A program made the position numbers and the translations under genes. The notes beneath the pieces were generated by a model. The model was not told the DNA's origin. It worked only from the letters and a program-made list of their open reading frames with translations, and did not search any database. This document shows, piece by piece, positions 54,585-62,359 of a stretch of DNA of 64,000 nucleotides. Source of the stretch: Lactiplantibacillus songbeiensis (GTDB lineage Bacteria > Bacillota > Bacilli > Lactobacillales > Lactobacillaceae); the NCBI RefSeq assembly GCF_005405125.1, contig NZ_BJDL01000019.1, positions 1 to 64,000 of the forward strand. Direction: 5' to 3'. Numbering within the stretch: the first letter of the stretch is position 1; each line of letters opens with the position of its first letter.

Positions 54585-56867
54585 GTATTCCCCACGTATG
54601 TAGGGATGATCCCCTGTCTGTGACTCTGAACCGTCTGTGATTAAGGTATTCCCCACGTATGTAGGGATGATCCCGCGCATTCGCCGCTTGATAGATCAGT
54701 GTCTGCGTATTCCCCACGTATGTAGGGATGATCCCCAACATTTGGATGGAAAAACGTACACTGAAACGTATTCCCCACGTATGTAGGGATGATCCCACAT
54801 AATCTTCATTATCTAACGCCATTTAAAAGTATTCCCCACGTATGTAGGGATGATCCCAACTTGGTTGGTTTCTCGTAATTAACGTAGTTGTATTCCCCAC
54901 GTATGTAGGGATGATCCTGATAAATTCATCGCTAAAAAAGTTCACCGGCTGTATTCCCCACGTATGTAGGGATGATCCTGATGGAACTAGTTTTGATTCT
55001 GTTGATCAGTTGTATTCCCCACGTATGTAGGGATGATCCCCAGATGACGGGCAGAAGGTAGGCAATTGTCATGTATTCCCCACGTATGTAGGGATGATCC
55101 TAACAGATGGTTTCACAACCCTGAATGGCTTTCGTATTCCCCACGTATGTAGGGATGATCCTATCTGGCGGAAATGTTTTAACCTCACGGCCATGTATTC
55201 CCCACGTATGTAGGGATGATCCCCAGACGTGTAAACACGGTCATAATTAAGTTTCGTATTCCCCACGTATGTAGGGATGATCCCCTTCATAATAAAGGCT
55301 ATCTAAGATACTCCCAGTATTCCCCACGTATGTAGGGATGATCCTTTAAAACGGTACAAGAAGAGCCGGGAAGCGTCGTATTCCCCACGTATGTAGGGAT
55401 GATCCTAATTATAGATAGTGGTGATGAGGTTCAGAACCGTATTCCCCACGTATGTAGGGATGATCCCGTGAATAAGGATGTTACCAGCATCTTGGAATCG
55501 TATTCCCCACGTATGTAGGGATGATCCTTAGAGAATATGGAGATTTTCAAATGATTAAAAGTATTCCCCACGTATGTAGGGATGATCCCTAAAAACTTGT
55601 CTGGCGAGTTACTCACTTGGTGTATTCCCCACGTATGTAGGGATGATCCCAACCTTAGGAGGTACTATCATGAACTTAATTGGTATTCCCCACGTATGTA
55701 GGGATGATCCTAACTATGCAGCAACTAAGGCCACACGCGCCGAGTATTCCCCACGTATGTAGGGATGATCCCCTGTCGATGGGGATACGAGACTTCCATT
55801 TAAAGTATTCCCCACGTATGTAGGGATGATCCTCTGAGCATGAAAAAACCACCGACCGAGTAGGAGTATTCCCCACGTATGTAGGGATGATCCTGAAGCC
55901 GATTGGAACGTTTGCGTATTGGCGTCGTATTCCCCACGTATGTAGGGATGATCCTTTCTCTAACTAATTTCTGGTCCAATCCCATCGGTATTCCCCACGT
56001 ATGTAGGGATGATCCCGCCAGTGGCTACAACCAGTCCTAAGACTGATGGTATTCCCCACGTATGTAGGGATGATCCTTCACTAATCTATGCGATGGTACG
56101 AAGCGGTGGGTATTCCCCACGTATGTAGGGATGATCCTGACAATCGTTGACCGAGACTTGTTCACGACTAGTATTCCCCACGTATGTAGGGATGATCCTG
56201 ACATGGTTCGTTCACATCTTTCATAGATTGAGTATTCCCCACGTATGTAGGGATGATCCTAAATGATTAATCCACTCTTAAAAGAAGAACTCGTATTCCC
56301 CACGTATGTAGGGATGATCCTCTTAGTTTCAGCGCCAGTCGTGGCCTCAAACAGTATTCCCCACGTATGTAGGGATGATCCCTGTAATACAGCGGTGTGT
56401 AACCCGCTTGCTTAGTATTCCCCACGTATGTAGGGATGATCCTAGGAAAATCCCACGCTGACCGGAAATGGTTGGGTATTCCCCACGTATGTAGGGATGA
56501 TCCTCAGGCATTTGCGAGTGATAATCGAACTCTATCGTATTCCCCACGTATGTAGGGATGATCCTTATACGGACTATCTATATTATTGGAGTGGTTAGTA
56601 TTCCCCACGTATGTAGGGATGATCCTGCAGAAACCAATCCTAGAAAATGCGACAGCATGTATTCCCCACGTATGTAGGGATGATCCCATTATGCCCATGG
56701 GGAATAATTGCCGGTTGACGTATTCCCCACGTATGTAGGGATGATCCCACATGACGGAAACCAAACCAGAAGTCGATGCAGTATTCCCCACGTATGTAGG
56801 GATGATCCGGTATGACTGTGCATTATTTGATAACAGCGTGTATTCCCCACGTTTGTAGGGACGATTT
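54585..56867 (+). CRISPR. CRISPR array, 38 repeats and 37 spacers, type I-E-like repeat, no cas genes in window
   Basis: The 28-nt repeat starts GTATTC, has the palindromic core CCCCACGTATGTAGGG and ends ATGATCC. Repeats 1-37 appear identical and occur at a strict 61-nt period from 54585 to 56781 (33-nt spacers). The last spacer is 31 nt, and repeat 38 (56840-56867) has changed bases (GTTTGTAGGG, ACGATTT). The repeat class, hairpin and spacer length fit subtype I-E, known in lactobacilli. Orientation is set by the degenerate repeat at the right, placing the leader at the left. The base after ATGATCC is C 16 times, T 20 times and G once, so it may be a 29th repeat base taken from the PAM. No cas1, cas2, cas3 or Cascade gene is in the window. 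Confidence 0.97.
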
Positions 56868-56985
56868 TTCCGATGCAAGATCTAGTAGAAAACAAAATTA
56901 ATTATGTCTCAAATAATACTACTCACATGAGCTAAAAATTCGTCTTACAAAGCCTTACCACCGCAATTGTTTTTTTAAATAAAAA

Positions 56986-57014
56986 TTGACAGTCTGAACG
57001 TTCTTATCTATAAT
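56986..57014 (+). promoter_or_regulatory. promoter of tRNA-Arg
   Basis: Exact consensus hexamers TTGACA (56986-56991) and TATAAT (57009-57014) with a 17-base spacer, 13 bases before the tRNA. Confidence 0.9.
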
Positions 57015-57027
57015 TGTATCTGTTGTT

Positions 57028-57101
57028 GTCATGGTAGCTCAACTGGATAGAGCATCCGCCTTCTAAGCGGAGGGTTGTGAGTTCAAGTCTCACTCGTGAC
57101 A
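57028..57101 (+). tRNA. tRNA-Arg(TCT)
   Basis: A full cloverleaf. The acceptor arms are GTCATGG and TCGTGAC, the D stem GCTC/GAGC, the anticodon stem TCCGC/GCGGA with loop CTTCTAA (anticodon TCT, reading AGA and probably AGG), and the T stem GTGAG/CTCAC with TTCAAGT. The discriminator is A and CCA is not encoded. It is a lone tRNA with its own promoter and terminator, about 160 bases right of the CRISPR array. The right flank has no integrase gene. Confidence 0.97.
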
Positions 57102-57125
57102 TATTCGCATAAATTGAAACATTCT

Positions 57126-57165
57126 CAAAACCAGAAATCATCGTAAACGTTGATTTCTGGTTTTG
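57126..57165 (+). terminator. terminator of tRNA-Arg
   Basis: CAAAACCAGAAATCA pairs perfectly with TGATTTCTGGTTTTG around a ten-base loop. Confidence 0.9.
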
Positions 57166-57455
57166 TTTATATTAAAAAGAAACTGTAATGTAAAATAATT
57201 TTTTGCACAAAAAACAACCCTCCACGAACAGCAACAATCATTGACCCATACACACTTATTTAGTTTTAAGTAATCTTATAACTTGTTCAAGTCATTAGGT
57301 CAAACCCTAACCCCATAAAAAGACGACCGTCCAGCACGGAACGGCGTCAATATGAATTACTGCTATTTTTGTCGATTTTCCAATAACTCCTTATCAAAAA
57401 AGTCCAATAGTGAAATAATCACTACTAGCCCAATAATAATTTGGAATCCCAGTAT
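57166..57455. other. intergenic region with a hydrophobic in-frame tail
   Basis: About 290 bases with no clear gene. Directly after the TAA of the 57456 gene, the same minus-strand frame stays open for 30 codons (57455-57366) to a TAG and encodes a hydrophobic stretch (IIIGLVVIISLLDFF) followed by a charged end. It has no start codon with a ribosome site, so it is not called as a gene. The rest shows nothing. Confidence 0.5.
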
Positions 57456-57728
57456 TTAATCTTCATCTTCTTCAAGATTATAGGCTCTATCATAAAGATC
57501 CTGTAATTTTACACCCACTGGCGTCAAGTTTTCTTGCTCATCGTCCATACCTAAAGTTGCTTCCATATCGTTTAAATCTGCCATAAAAGAATCAAATGTC
57601 TCAAAGTCTTTAAAATGGATACAAACGGAATCGTCTTGTTTTTTTATCCAGTCGACACCATCCATTATTTCTGCGTCAAGCCCCTTCAATAGCCGATACT
57701 CACTTGATGTGATAATAAATGTAAACAT
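57456..57728 (-). CDS. small acidic protein of unknown function (90 residues)
   Basis: The ATG at 57728 (MFTFIITSSEYRLLKGLDAE) has AAGGAGG eight bases upstream and is chosen over an ATG 30 codons earlier that lacks one. The product has a mixed alpha-beta start, a helical middle and a very acidic end (NLEEDED). No signal or membrane segment, and no family recognised. It lies about 160 bases after the dUTPase-like gene, across a terminator, so it is probably expressed separately. Confidence 0.7.
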   Translation of the reverse strand: MFTFIITSSEYRLLKGLDAEIMDGVDWIKKQDDSVCIHFKDFETFDSFMADLNDMEATLGMDDEQENLTPVGVKLQDLYDRAYNLEEDED

Positions 57729-57852
57729 TAGTTTTTCCTCCTTGGATGCTGTGGGTTGCCTTAAACTGCATGAGGTCTGCTTCACTCTTACCATCTTGTT
57801 AACCAAGGTAATGGCCATTTAAAGTTGAATCGTCGGTCTTTTTCATCACTCT

Positions 57853-57885
57853 AAAAAAGTGCCACCAGCCCCAGCCAGTCGCACT
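57853..57885 (-). terminator. terminator of the dUTPase-like gene operon
   Basis: On the minus strand GTGC...CTGGC pairs with GCTGG...GCAC, followed by six T. It starts only a few bases past the stop at 57891. Confidence 0.8.
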
Positions 57886-57890
57886 CCCCT

Positions 57891-58430
57891 TTAATAATTA
57901 TTTTCTTGTCGTTCTTCATTCACTTGATTCTTAGCTTCAAAGGCCGCCTGAATCTCATCCTGCTTAAAGCCGAAATCAACCAATCCAATCTTCAAAAAGA
58001 CATGCCAAGCATGCTGATAACTCACTTGACGATGATCAAAATAAGCATCATACAACAAATGTTTAATCGCCAAATACTGCTTATTTAAATCAGTCGCCTT
58101 TTTCTCACCCAGCTCAGCCAAGGCATCGGCGGTCATCGGCATCAAATGCGTCCACTGCTGAATCGCCGCAACTAAGAAGAAGAAATCCATCGCATCGACG
58201 TATTCATTTAAAAGGGTCTCACGATGCGTCTTACCCGCATCGGCCTTGCCCTTATGAATCTTCCAAACTTTGAACCATTCGGACGTGTTGGCCATTTCAG
58301 CCAGCTCAACGTCTAACGACACCATCGCATTCTGTAACCGTTCGGCTGGCCGCCAGTGAATCGCTTGTTTGGCCGTAATGTCTTGGTCTAATCGAATCGA
58401 TTGTTGTTGTAATTTCGTTAAATCTAACAT
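57891..58430 (-). CDS. dimeric dUTPase-like (MazG-fold) nucleotide pyrophosphohydrolase
   Basis: A 179-residue all-helical protein resembling the dimeric dUTPase (dUTPase_2) family, which splits dUTP to dUMP and PPi. The metal-binding pattern is visible: ELAE (E42, E45), then EYVD (E76, D79) with the intervening WFKVW and K-rich loop. A late FGFKQDEI helix and an Asn/Gln-rich end also fit. The ATG at 58430 has AGAGGTG five bases upstream. It follows the unknown 58441 gene by ten bases, so they share a transcript. The family call is good; substrate (dUTP or a related nucleotide) is inferred. Confidence 0.75.
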   Translation of the reverse strand: MLDLTKLQQQSIRLDQDITAKQAIHWRPAERLQNAMVSLDVELAEMANTSEWFKVWKIHKGKADAGKTHRETLLNEYVDAMDFFFLVAAIQQWTHLMPMTADALAELGEKKATDLNKQYLAIKHLLYDAYFDHRQVSYQHAWHVFLKIGLVDFGFKQDEIQAAFEAKNQVNEERQENNY

Positions 58431-58440
58431 CAACACACCT

Positions 58441-59397
58441 CTACGCAAAAACTAATGGGTCGGCTTTAATCGCCAGCGACTCAATATTTTCTAAGTACCA
58501 ATCACGCATGAAATCAAAGTGCAATAAAACGTCAAACCACGACACCCGTTGCTCATCATCATGGACGGTGATGACCCACTTAGCAGTCCCAGCCGACCCA
58601 GCATCAAAGATATCAATCAACAAGTCTCCTGGTAATTGAATCTGCGCGCCATGACCATGGGGTGAATTCTGCAACATGTAGTCATTCTTAGCAGCCGTCA
58701 CAAACAACTTATCAACGACTTCTCCACTCAAATCAGCCTCATGTAATTCGTACTTCGCTGCATTAGCCACATCCAAGATATTGAAGTCGACGTTAAAGCC
58801 GAAGTCATCTTGTAAATAATGACCAAAGTTAATTAACGTGGCAAGCACGGTATTAATTTGGTCAACGCCAACACCTTTTAACAATAATTTATTAATAAAT
58901 AAATTTGTGAAAGCGGTACTATTAAATCGCAGCAACCGGCGTTCCAAGTGAATATAGAACAAGTTTTCACCAGTCGTTTGTTCATGATAGTAAGCCCCAC
59001 CATTATCATTATCGACGACTTGGTACAAGAATGTATAGTCATCAGATAACTCATTGAAGACATGGTACAACGATTCGCTGTGCGCTCGGGTATTTAAGAT
59101 CGCATGTTCATCATCATGCATTCCTAAGAGCCGACTCATAAAGATCAGATAATAGTCTGCATTCTGGTATTGATGTGGGAATGTCACATAAGCGGAGTCC
59201 AGCTTAAAGTCAGACAATTCCTTAGCCGCAGTTAATAAGGTCTCACCATCGTTTGTATCAATCAATTGATCCATTAACTTGGTGAACTTTTGACCGTTCG
59301 CTAAGCCGCTTTTAAGACCCTCGTTAAACATCGACAACTTTCCATGGGTACTGAGCGTTGCCGAGTCAATCTTTTTCGCATCATTCGTCATCAGCAT
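58441..59397 (-). CDS. conserved-looking protein of unknown function (318 residues)
   Basis: The ATG at 59397 (MLMTNDAKKIDSATL) has AAAGG nine bases upstream and overlaps the end of the 59381 gene by 17 bases, so the two are coupled. The product is acidic, soluble and mixed alpha-beta, with Tyr/Phe-rich segments (HQYQNADYYLIFMSRLLG, SWFDVLLHFDFMRDWYLENI) and no membrane helix or signal. I recognise no motif. Position between a coiled-coil protein and a dUTPase-like enzyme suggests a joint role, but nothing in the sequence shows which. Confidence 0.7.
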   Translation of the reverse strand: MLMTNDAKKIDSATLSTHGKLSMFNEGLKSGLANGQKFTKLMDQLIDTNDGETLLTAAKELSDFKLDSAYVTFPHQYQNADYYLIFMSRLLGMHDDEHAILNTRAHSESLYHVFNELSDDYTFLYQVVDNDNGGAYYHEQTTGENLFYIHLERRLLRFNSTAFTNLFINKLLLKGVGVDQINTVLATLINFGHYLQDDFGFNVDFNILDVANAAKYELHEADLSGEVVDKLFVTAAKNDYMLQNSPHGHGAQIQLPGDLLIDIFDAGSAGTAKWVITVHDDEQRVSWFDVLLHFDFMRDWYLENIESLAIKADPLVFA

Positions 59398-60274
59398 TGA
59401 CCTGTGCCTTTCCAATCAGCGTGGTCAAGTAGTCGACGTAGAGACTACGATTACGCTCATTAAAGTTTTCAAAACTCTTAAAGGATTTCTCAATGGCTTG
59501 CTTTTCATAAGCCAAAATCGTGTCCTCCTTAGAAAGGGTCAAAATCTTGGCTTCGTTATCCTTCATGGTGGCATGGGCATTGTTAGCTTGTTCATCTTGT
59601 TCAGCAAGCTTAGTTAACTGATCAATGATTTGTTGACGTTCATCTTTAATCCGGCCAGAATCAAACAATGAGTTCCGTTGGCCATTTTCTTTTAGTTGTT
59701 GCCGTAACTTATCTTTTTGTTGATCACGGTCGCCTTGAGCATCAATCAAGGCTTGTAATTGATCATTAGCTGCCGAAATCCGTTGAATGCCATCCGTATT
59801 GAACCGTTTATGGCTAGCCGCCAATTCAAATGTTTTTTGTAACTTATTGAATTCTTCTTGGCTGAACTCAAAGGCGACTTTTAAGGCATTGAGCTTACCA
59901 AACCGCCGACGATCCCACCAATTTCCAAAGTAAATCTGGAATTCGCCGAGCTGGGTCTCTTCATAATAAAAGAATGGGTATTCATGGGCCAAATAATCAA
60001 TGAGCTTAGTACTTAAATAATGGCTGATTGCTGGATGCACATCCGTAATTAAATTGACCTGCGTATTGCGGGCGGGATTTGGTTCTTCATTTAATAAGGC
60101 TTGGTGATAATGGTCACCATCGATCAATTCGTAGATCAATCGATCATCACCAGCCGAAATTGCTTGGCGCAGCGTTGATAAATAGTCCAGTTTTTGCTGT
60201 AAGCTATCCGTTAGCTCGCGCGTAGGTTGATCTTGTTCGTTTTGTTCAAGATCAGGCTGACTTTGTTTTTCCAT
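59381..60274 (-). CDS. coiled-coil protein of unknown function (297 residues)
   Basis: The ATG at 60274 has AAGGAG eight bases upstream. The N-terminal third is acidic and Gln-rich, then a globular part contains YEETQLGEFQIYFGNWWDRRRFGKL (aromatic, basic). From about 140 to 280 it is helical with long charged coiled-coil stretches (LRQQLKENGQRN, ERQQIIDQLTKLAEQDEQ). No Walker motifs, so it is not an SbcC-type ATPase even if similarity to coiled coils may suggest so. First clear gene of the unknown operon. Confidence 0.7.
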   Translation of the reverse strand: MEKQSQPDLEQNEQDQPTRELTDSLQQKLDYLSTLRQAISAGDDRLIYELIDGDHYHQALLNEEPNPARNTQVNLITDVHPAISHYLSTKLIDYLAHEYPFFYYEETQLGEFQIYFGNWWDRRRFGKLNALKVAFEFSQEEFNKLQKTFELAASHKRFNTDGIQRISAANDQLQALIDAQGDRDQQKDKLRQQLKENGQRNSLFDSGRIKDERQQIIDQLTKLAEQDEQANNAHATMKDNEAKILTLSKEDTILAYEKQAIEKSFKSFENFNERNRSLYVDYLTTLIGKAQVNADDE

Positions 60275-60420
60275 GATAATCTCCTTGCAATCAATTGATA
60301 ATTGGCAAATTGCTGAATTGCGTTTCTAATACTCATGTTACCGAAAAACCAGCCAATAATAAAGGTTTGTGCTGGTAATTTTTCAATTTTATAACAAGTT
60401 ACGTCGATTTCGATTGCCAT
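60211..60420 (-). CDS. doubtful small reading frame (69 residues)
   Basis: An ATG at 60420 opens a frame MAIEIDVTCYKIEKLPAQ... that runs into and past the start of the coiled-coil gene. The first 45 residues look protein-like and end in a plausible helix (SIRNAIQQFANYQLIARRL), but there is no ribosome site before the ATG, and the last 22 codons overlap the next gene out of frame. It may be a decayed gene or chance. Confidence 0.3.
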   Translation of the reverse strand: MAIEIDVTCYKIEKLPAQTFIIGWFFGNMSIRNAIQQFANYQLIARRLSWKNKVSLILNKTNKINLRAS

Positions 60421-60432
60421 TTAACCAATCCG

Positions 60433-60463
60433 AAAAAAAGAAGCCCCAACAGGACTTCTTTTT
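60433..60463 (-). terminator. terminator of glnRA
   Basis: AAAGAAG pairs with CTTCTTT, with a CCTG/GGGG-type inner loop, followed by seven T on the minus strand. Confidence 0.82.
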
Positions 60464-60477
60464 AATCAAGTATCAGT

Positions 60478-61824
60478 TTAATACAATTCCATGTATTGTT
60501 CGCGTTCCCATTCACTAACTTGTTGACGATATGACGCCCATTCTAAGCGTTTCGCTTCCAAGAAGCTTTGATAGATATGTGGTCCTAACGCCTTCTTCAT
60601 GGTTGGGTCAGTCTGGAATTCCTTCAACGCATTGTGCAACGTTGATGGTAAGTCTTCAATTCCAGCCGCTTGCCGTTCGTCTTCGTTCATGACGTAGATG
60701 TTACGGTCAATACTCTTCGGTGGTTCGATGTTGTTCTTAACCCCATCCAGACCAGCTTCCAAAACGGCTGCAAAGGCTAAGTAAGGGTTAGCTGAGGCAT
60801 CAACACTCCGTAATTCCAAACGGGTGGACAAGCCACGGGCACTTGGAATTCGAATCATTGGTGAGCGGTTAGACCCAGACCAAGCCACATAAACTGGGGC
60901 TTCGTAGCCAGGCACTAAACGTTTGTATGAGTTAACGGTTGGGTTGGTTACCGCCGTATAACTACGGGCATGCTTCATCAAGCCGCCTAAGAAATGATAG
61001 GCATCGGTTGATAATTGTAATTCATCTTGTTCGCTCTTGTCGTAGAACGCATTGCCTTGATCATGGAACAAGGACATATTCACGTGCATCCCAGAGCCAT
61101 TGACACCATTTAATGGTTTTGGCATGAAGGTTGCCCATAAATTGTACTTGCGCGCAATCGTCTTGACGACTAATTTGAACGTTTGGATATGGTCAGCGGC
61201 AGTTAAAGCGTCCGCATACTTAAAGTCAATTTCATGTTGGCCAGGAGCAACTTCATGGTGACTGGCTTCGACATTAAAGCCTAAGCGTTCGAGTTCCAAC
61301 GCGATATCACGCCGACAGTTTTCACCTAAGTCCATTGGGGCTAAATCAAAGTAGCTCCCTTTATCGTTAAGTTCGGTCGTTGGTTCGCCTTTATCATTCA
61401 TCTTGAATAAGAAGAATTCAGGTTCAGTCCCGATATTAAAGGCCGTGTAGCCGGCATCACGCATGTCGCTTAAGACCCGGATCAAGTTGTTACGAGGATC
61501 GCCTTCGAATGGTTGGCGGTCGGACGTGTAAACTTCACAGATGATCCGAGCAATCTTCCCATGTTCAGTATTCCAAGGCATGATTAACCAAGTCGATAAG
61601 TCTGGATATAAATACATGTCACTTTCTTCGATGCGAACGAAACCGTCGATTGAAGAGCCATCAAACATTAATTTATTATCTAATAACTTGTCCAGTTGAG
61701 AAACCGGTACTTCAACATTTTTGATGGTCCCAAATAAATCAGTGAACATTAAACGTAAAAAGTTAACGTTCTCTTCTTTAACAATCTTACGAATGTCGTC
61801 CTTTGTATATTGCTGTTTTGCCAT
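60478..61824 (-). CDS. glnA: glutamine synthetase type I
   Basis: Makes glutamine from glutamate, ammonia and ATP. The 448 residues are those of the feedback-inhibited Firmicutes GSI-alpha form. The N-terminal beta-grasp is followed by [18 protein letters not shown], the EPEFFLF and [19 protein letters not shown] active-site regions, NGSGMHVN and the glutamate-binding [17 protein letters not shown] precedes the ATG. Its C-terminal tail in Bacillus also relieves GlnR autoinhibition. It follows glnR by 44 bases. Confidence 0.98.
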   Translation of the reverse strand: MAKQQYTKDDIRKIVKEENVNFLRLMFTDLFGTIKNVEVPVSQLDKLLDNKLMFDGSSIDGFVRIEESDMYLYPDLSTWLIMPWNTEHGKIARIICEVYTSDRQPFEGDPRNNLIRVLSDMRDAGYTAFNIGTEPEFFLFKMNDKGEPTTELNDKGSYFDLAPMDLGENCRRDIALELERLGFNVEASHHEVAPGQHEIDFKYADALTAADHIQTFKLVVKTIARKYNLWATFMPKPLNGVNGSGMHVNMSLFHDQGNAFYDKSEQDELQLSTDAYHFLGGLMKHARSYTAVTNPTVNSYKRLVPGYEAPVYVAWSGSNRSPMIRIPSARGLSTRLELRSVDASANPYLAFAAVLEAGLDGVKNNIEPPKSIDRNIYVMNEDERQAAGIEDLPSTLHNALKEFQTDPTMKKALGPHIYQSFLEAKRLEWASYRQQVSEWEREQYMELY

Positions 61825-61868
61825 GCAAATCGCTCCTTAAATTGATTGACTATATGGATGCAGACGAA

Positions 61869-62249
61869 TTAATGAGTCGGAAATTCTGGACCATGTTTGG
61901 ACTTAAAGCCCCCGATATTCAGAAACTCGTCATGTAGGATCTGGCGTACATCGTTGTCAGTCAGCGGCCGCGCTAAATCAGCGGCCTGTTGTTTGGCTTT
62001 TTGCTGTTGCTGAGCATAAATTTCTTTAATCCCAGCAATATTAATCCCAGCAGCTAAATAATCCTTGATCTCTAACAAGCGATCAACATCGTTTAATGAG
62101 AACATCCGCCGATTACCGGCGTTGCGTTCCGGATGACTCAACCCTTGTTCTTCATAATAGCGAATCTGCCGGGCGGTCAAATTAGCCAACTTCATAACTG
62201 TACCAATTGGTAGGACAGCTAACGAACGACGCAATTCCTTTTCCTTCAT
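61869..62249 (-). CDS. glnR: nitrogen regulator GlnR (MerR family)
   Basis: A 126-residue repressor of glnRA and other nitrogen genes. The MerR winged helix is at about 14-85 (GTVMKLANLTARQIRYYEEQGL, NRRMFSLNDVDRLLEIKDYL). The C-terminal autoinhibitory tail follows. The ATG at 62249 has AGAGGAGGG upstream; the frame is open a further 19 codons without a ribosome site. The operator is listed upstream. Confidence 0.97.
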   Translation of the reverse strand: MKEKELRRSLAVLPIGTVMKLANLTARQIRYYEEQGLSHPERNAGNRRMFSLNDVDRLLEIKDYLAAGINIAGIKEIYAQQQQKAKQQAADLARPLTDNDVRQILHDEFLNIGGFKSKHGPEFPTH

Positions 62250-62277
62250 GACGACCCTCCTCTTTAATACATGCTTA

Positions 62278-62330
62278 ATATTAGCAATGTCATACCAGAA
62301 TGTCAATCATACATGTAAGAAAATATCACA
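62278..62330 (-). promoter_or_regulatory. glnRA promoter and GlnR box
   Basis: On the minus strand a -35 TTGACA (62301-62306), 17 bases and a -10 TAATAT (62278-62283) form a near-consensus promoter. Seven bases upstream lies TGTGATATTTTCTTACA (62314-62330), an exact fit to the GlnR/TnrA site TGT-N-A-N7-T-N-ACA. The site therefore ends just before the -35, which fits autorepression by GlnR. Confidence 0.82.
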
Positions 62331-62359
62331 TCATTTATATCGGGTATACCAATTTATTT

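Noticed and set aside
54580-56895. Several minus-strand reading frames of 60-124 codons across the CRISPR array, with recurring strings such as SSLHTWGI and IIPTYVGNT
   Set aside because: They are translations of the repeat, which lacks minus-strand stops in all three frames. They have no ribosome sites and no independent conservation, and are a known type of false gene.
57028-57455. The tRNA-Arg 3' end as a phage or island attachment site
   Set aside because: No integrase gene and no duplicated tRNA 3' segment were found nearby. The idea remains possible only for elements outside this window.
59381-60274. An SbcC-type ATPase call for the coiled-coil protein
   Set aside because: No Walker A, Walker B or signature motif is present; only the coiled-coil composition is similar.
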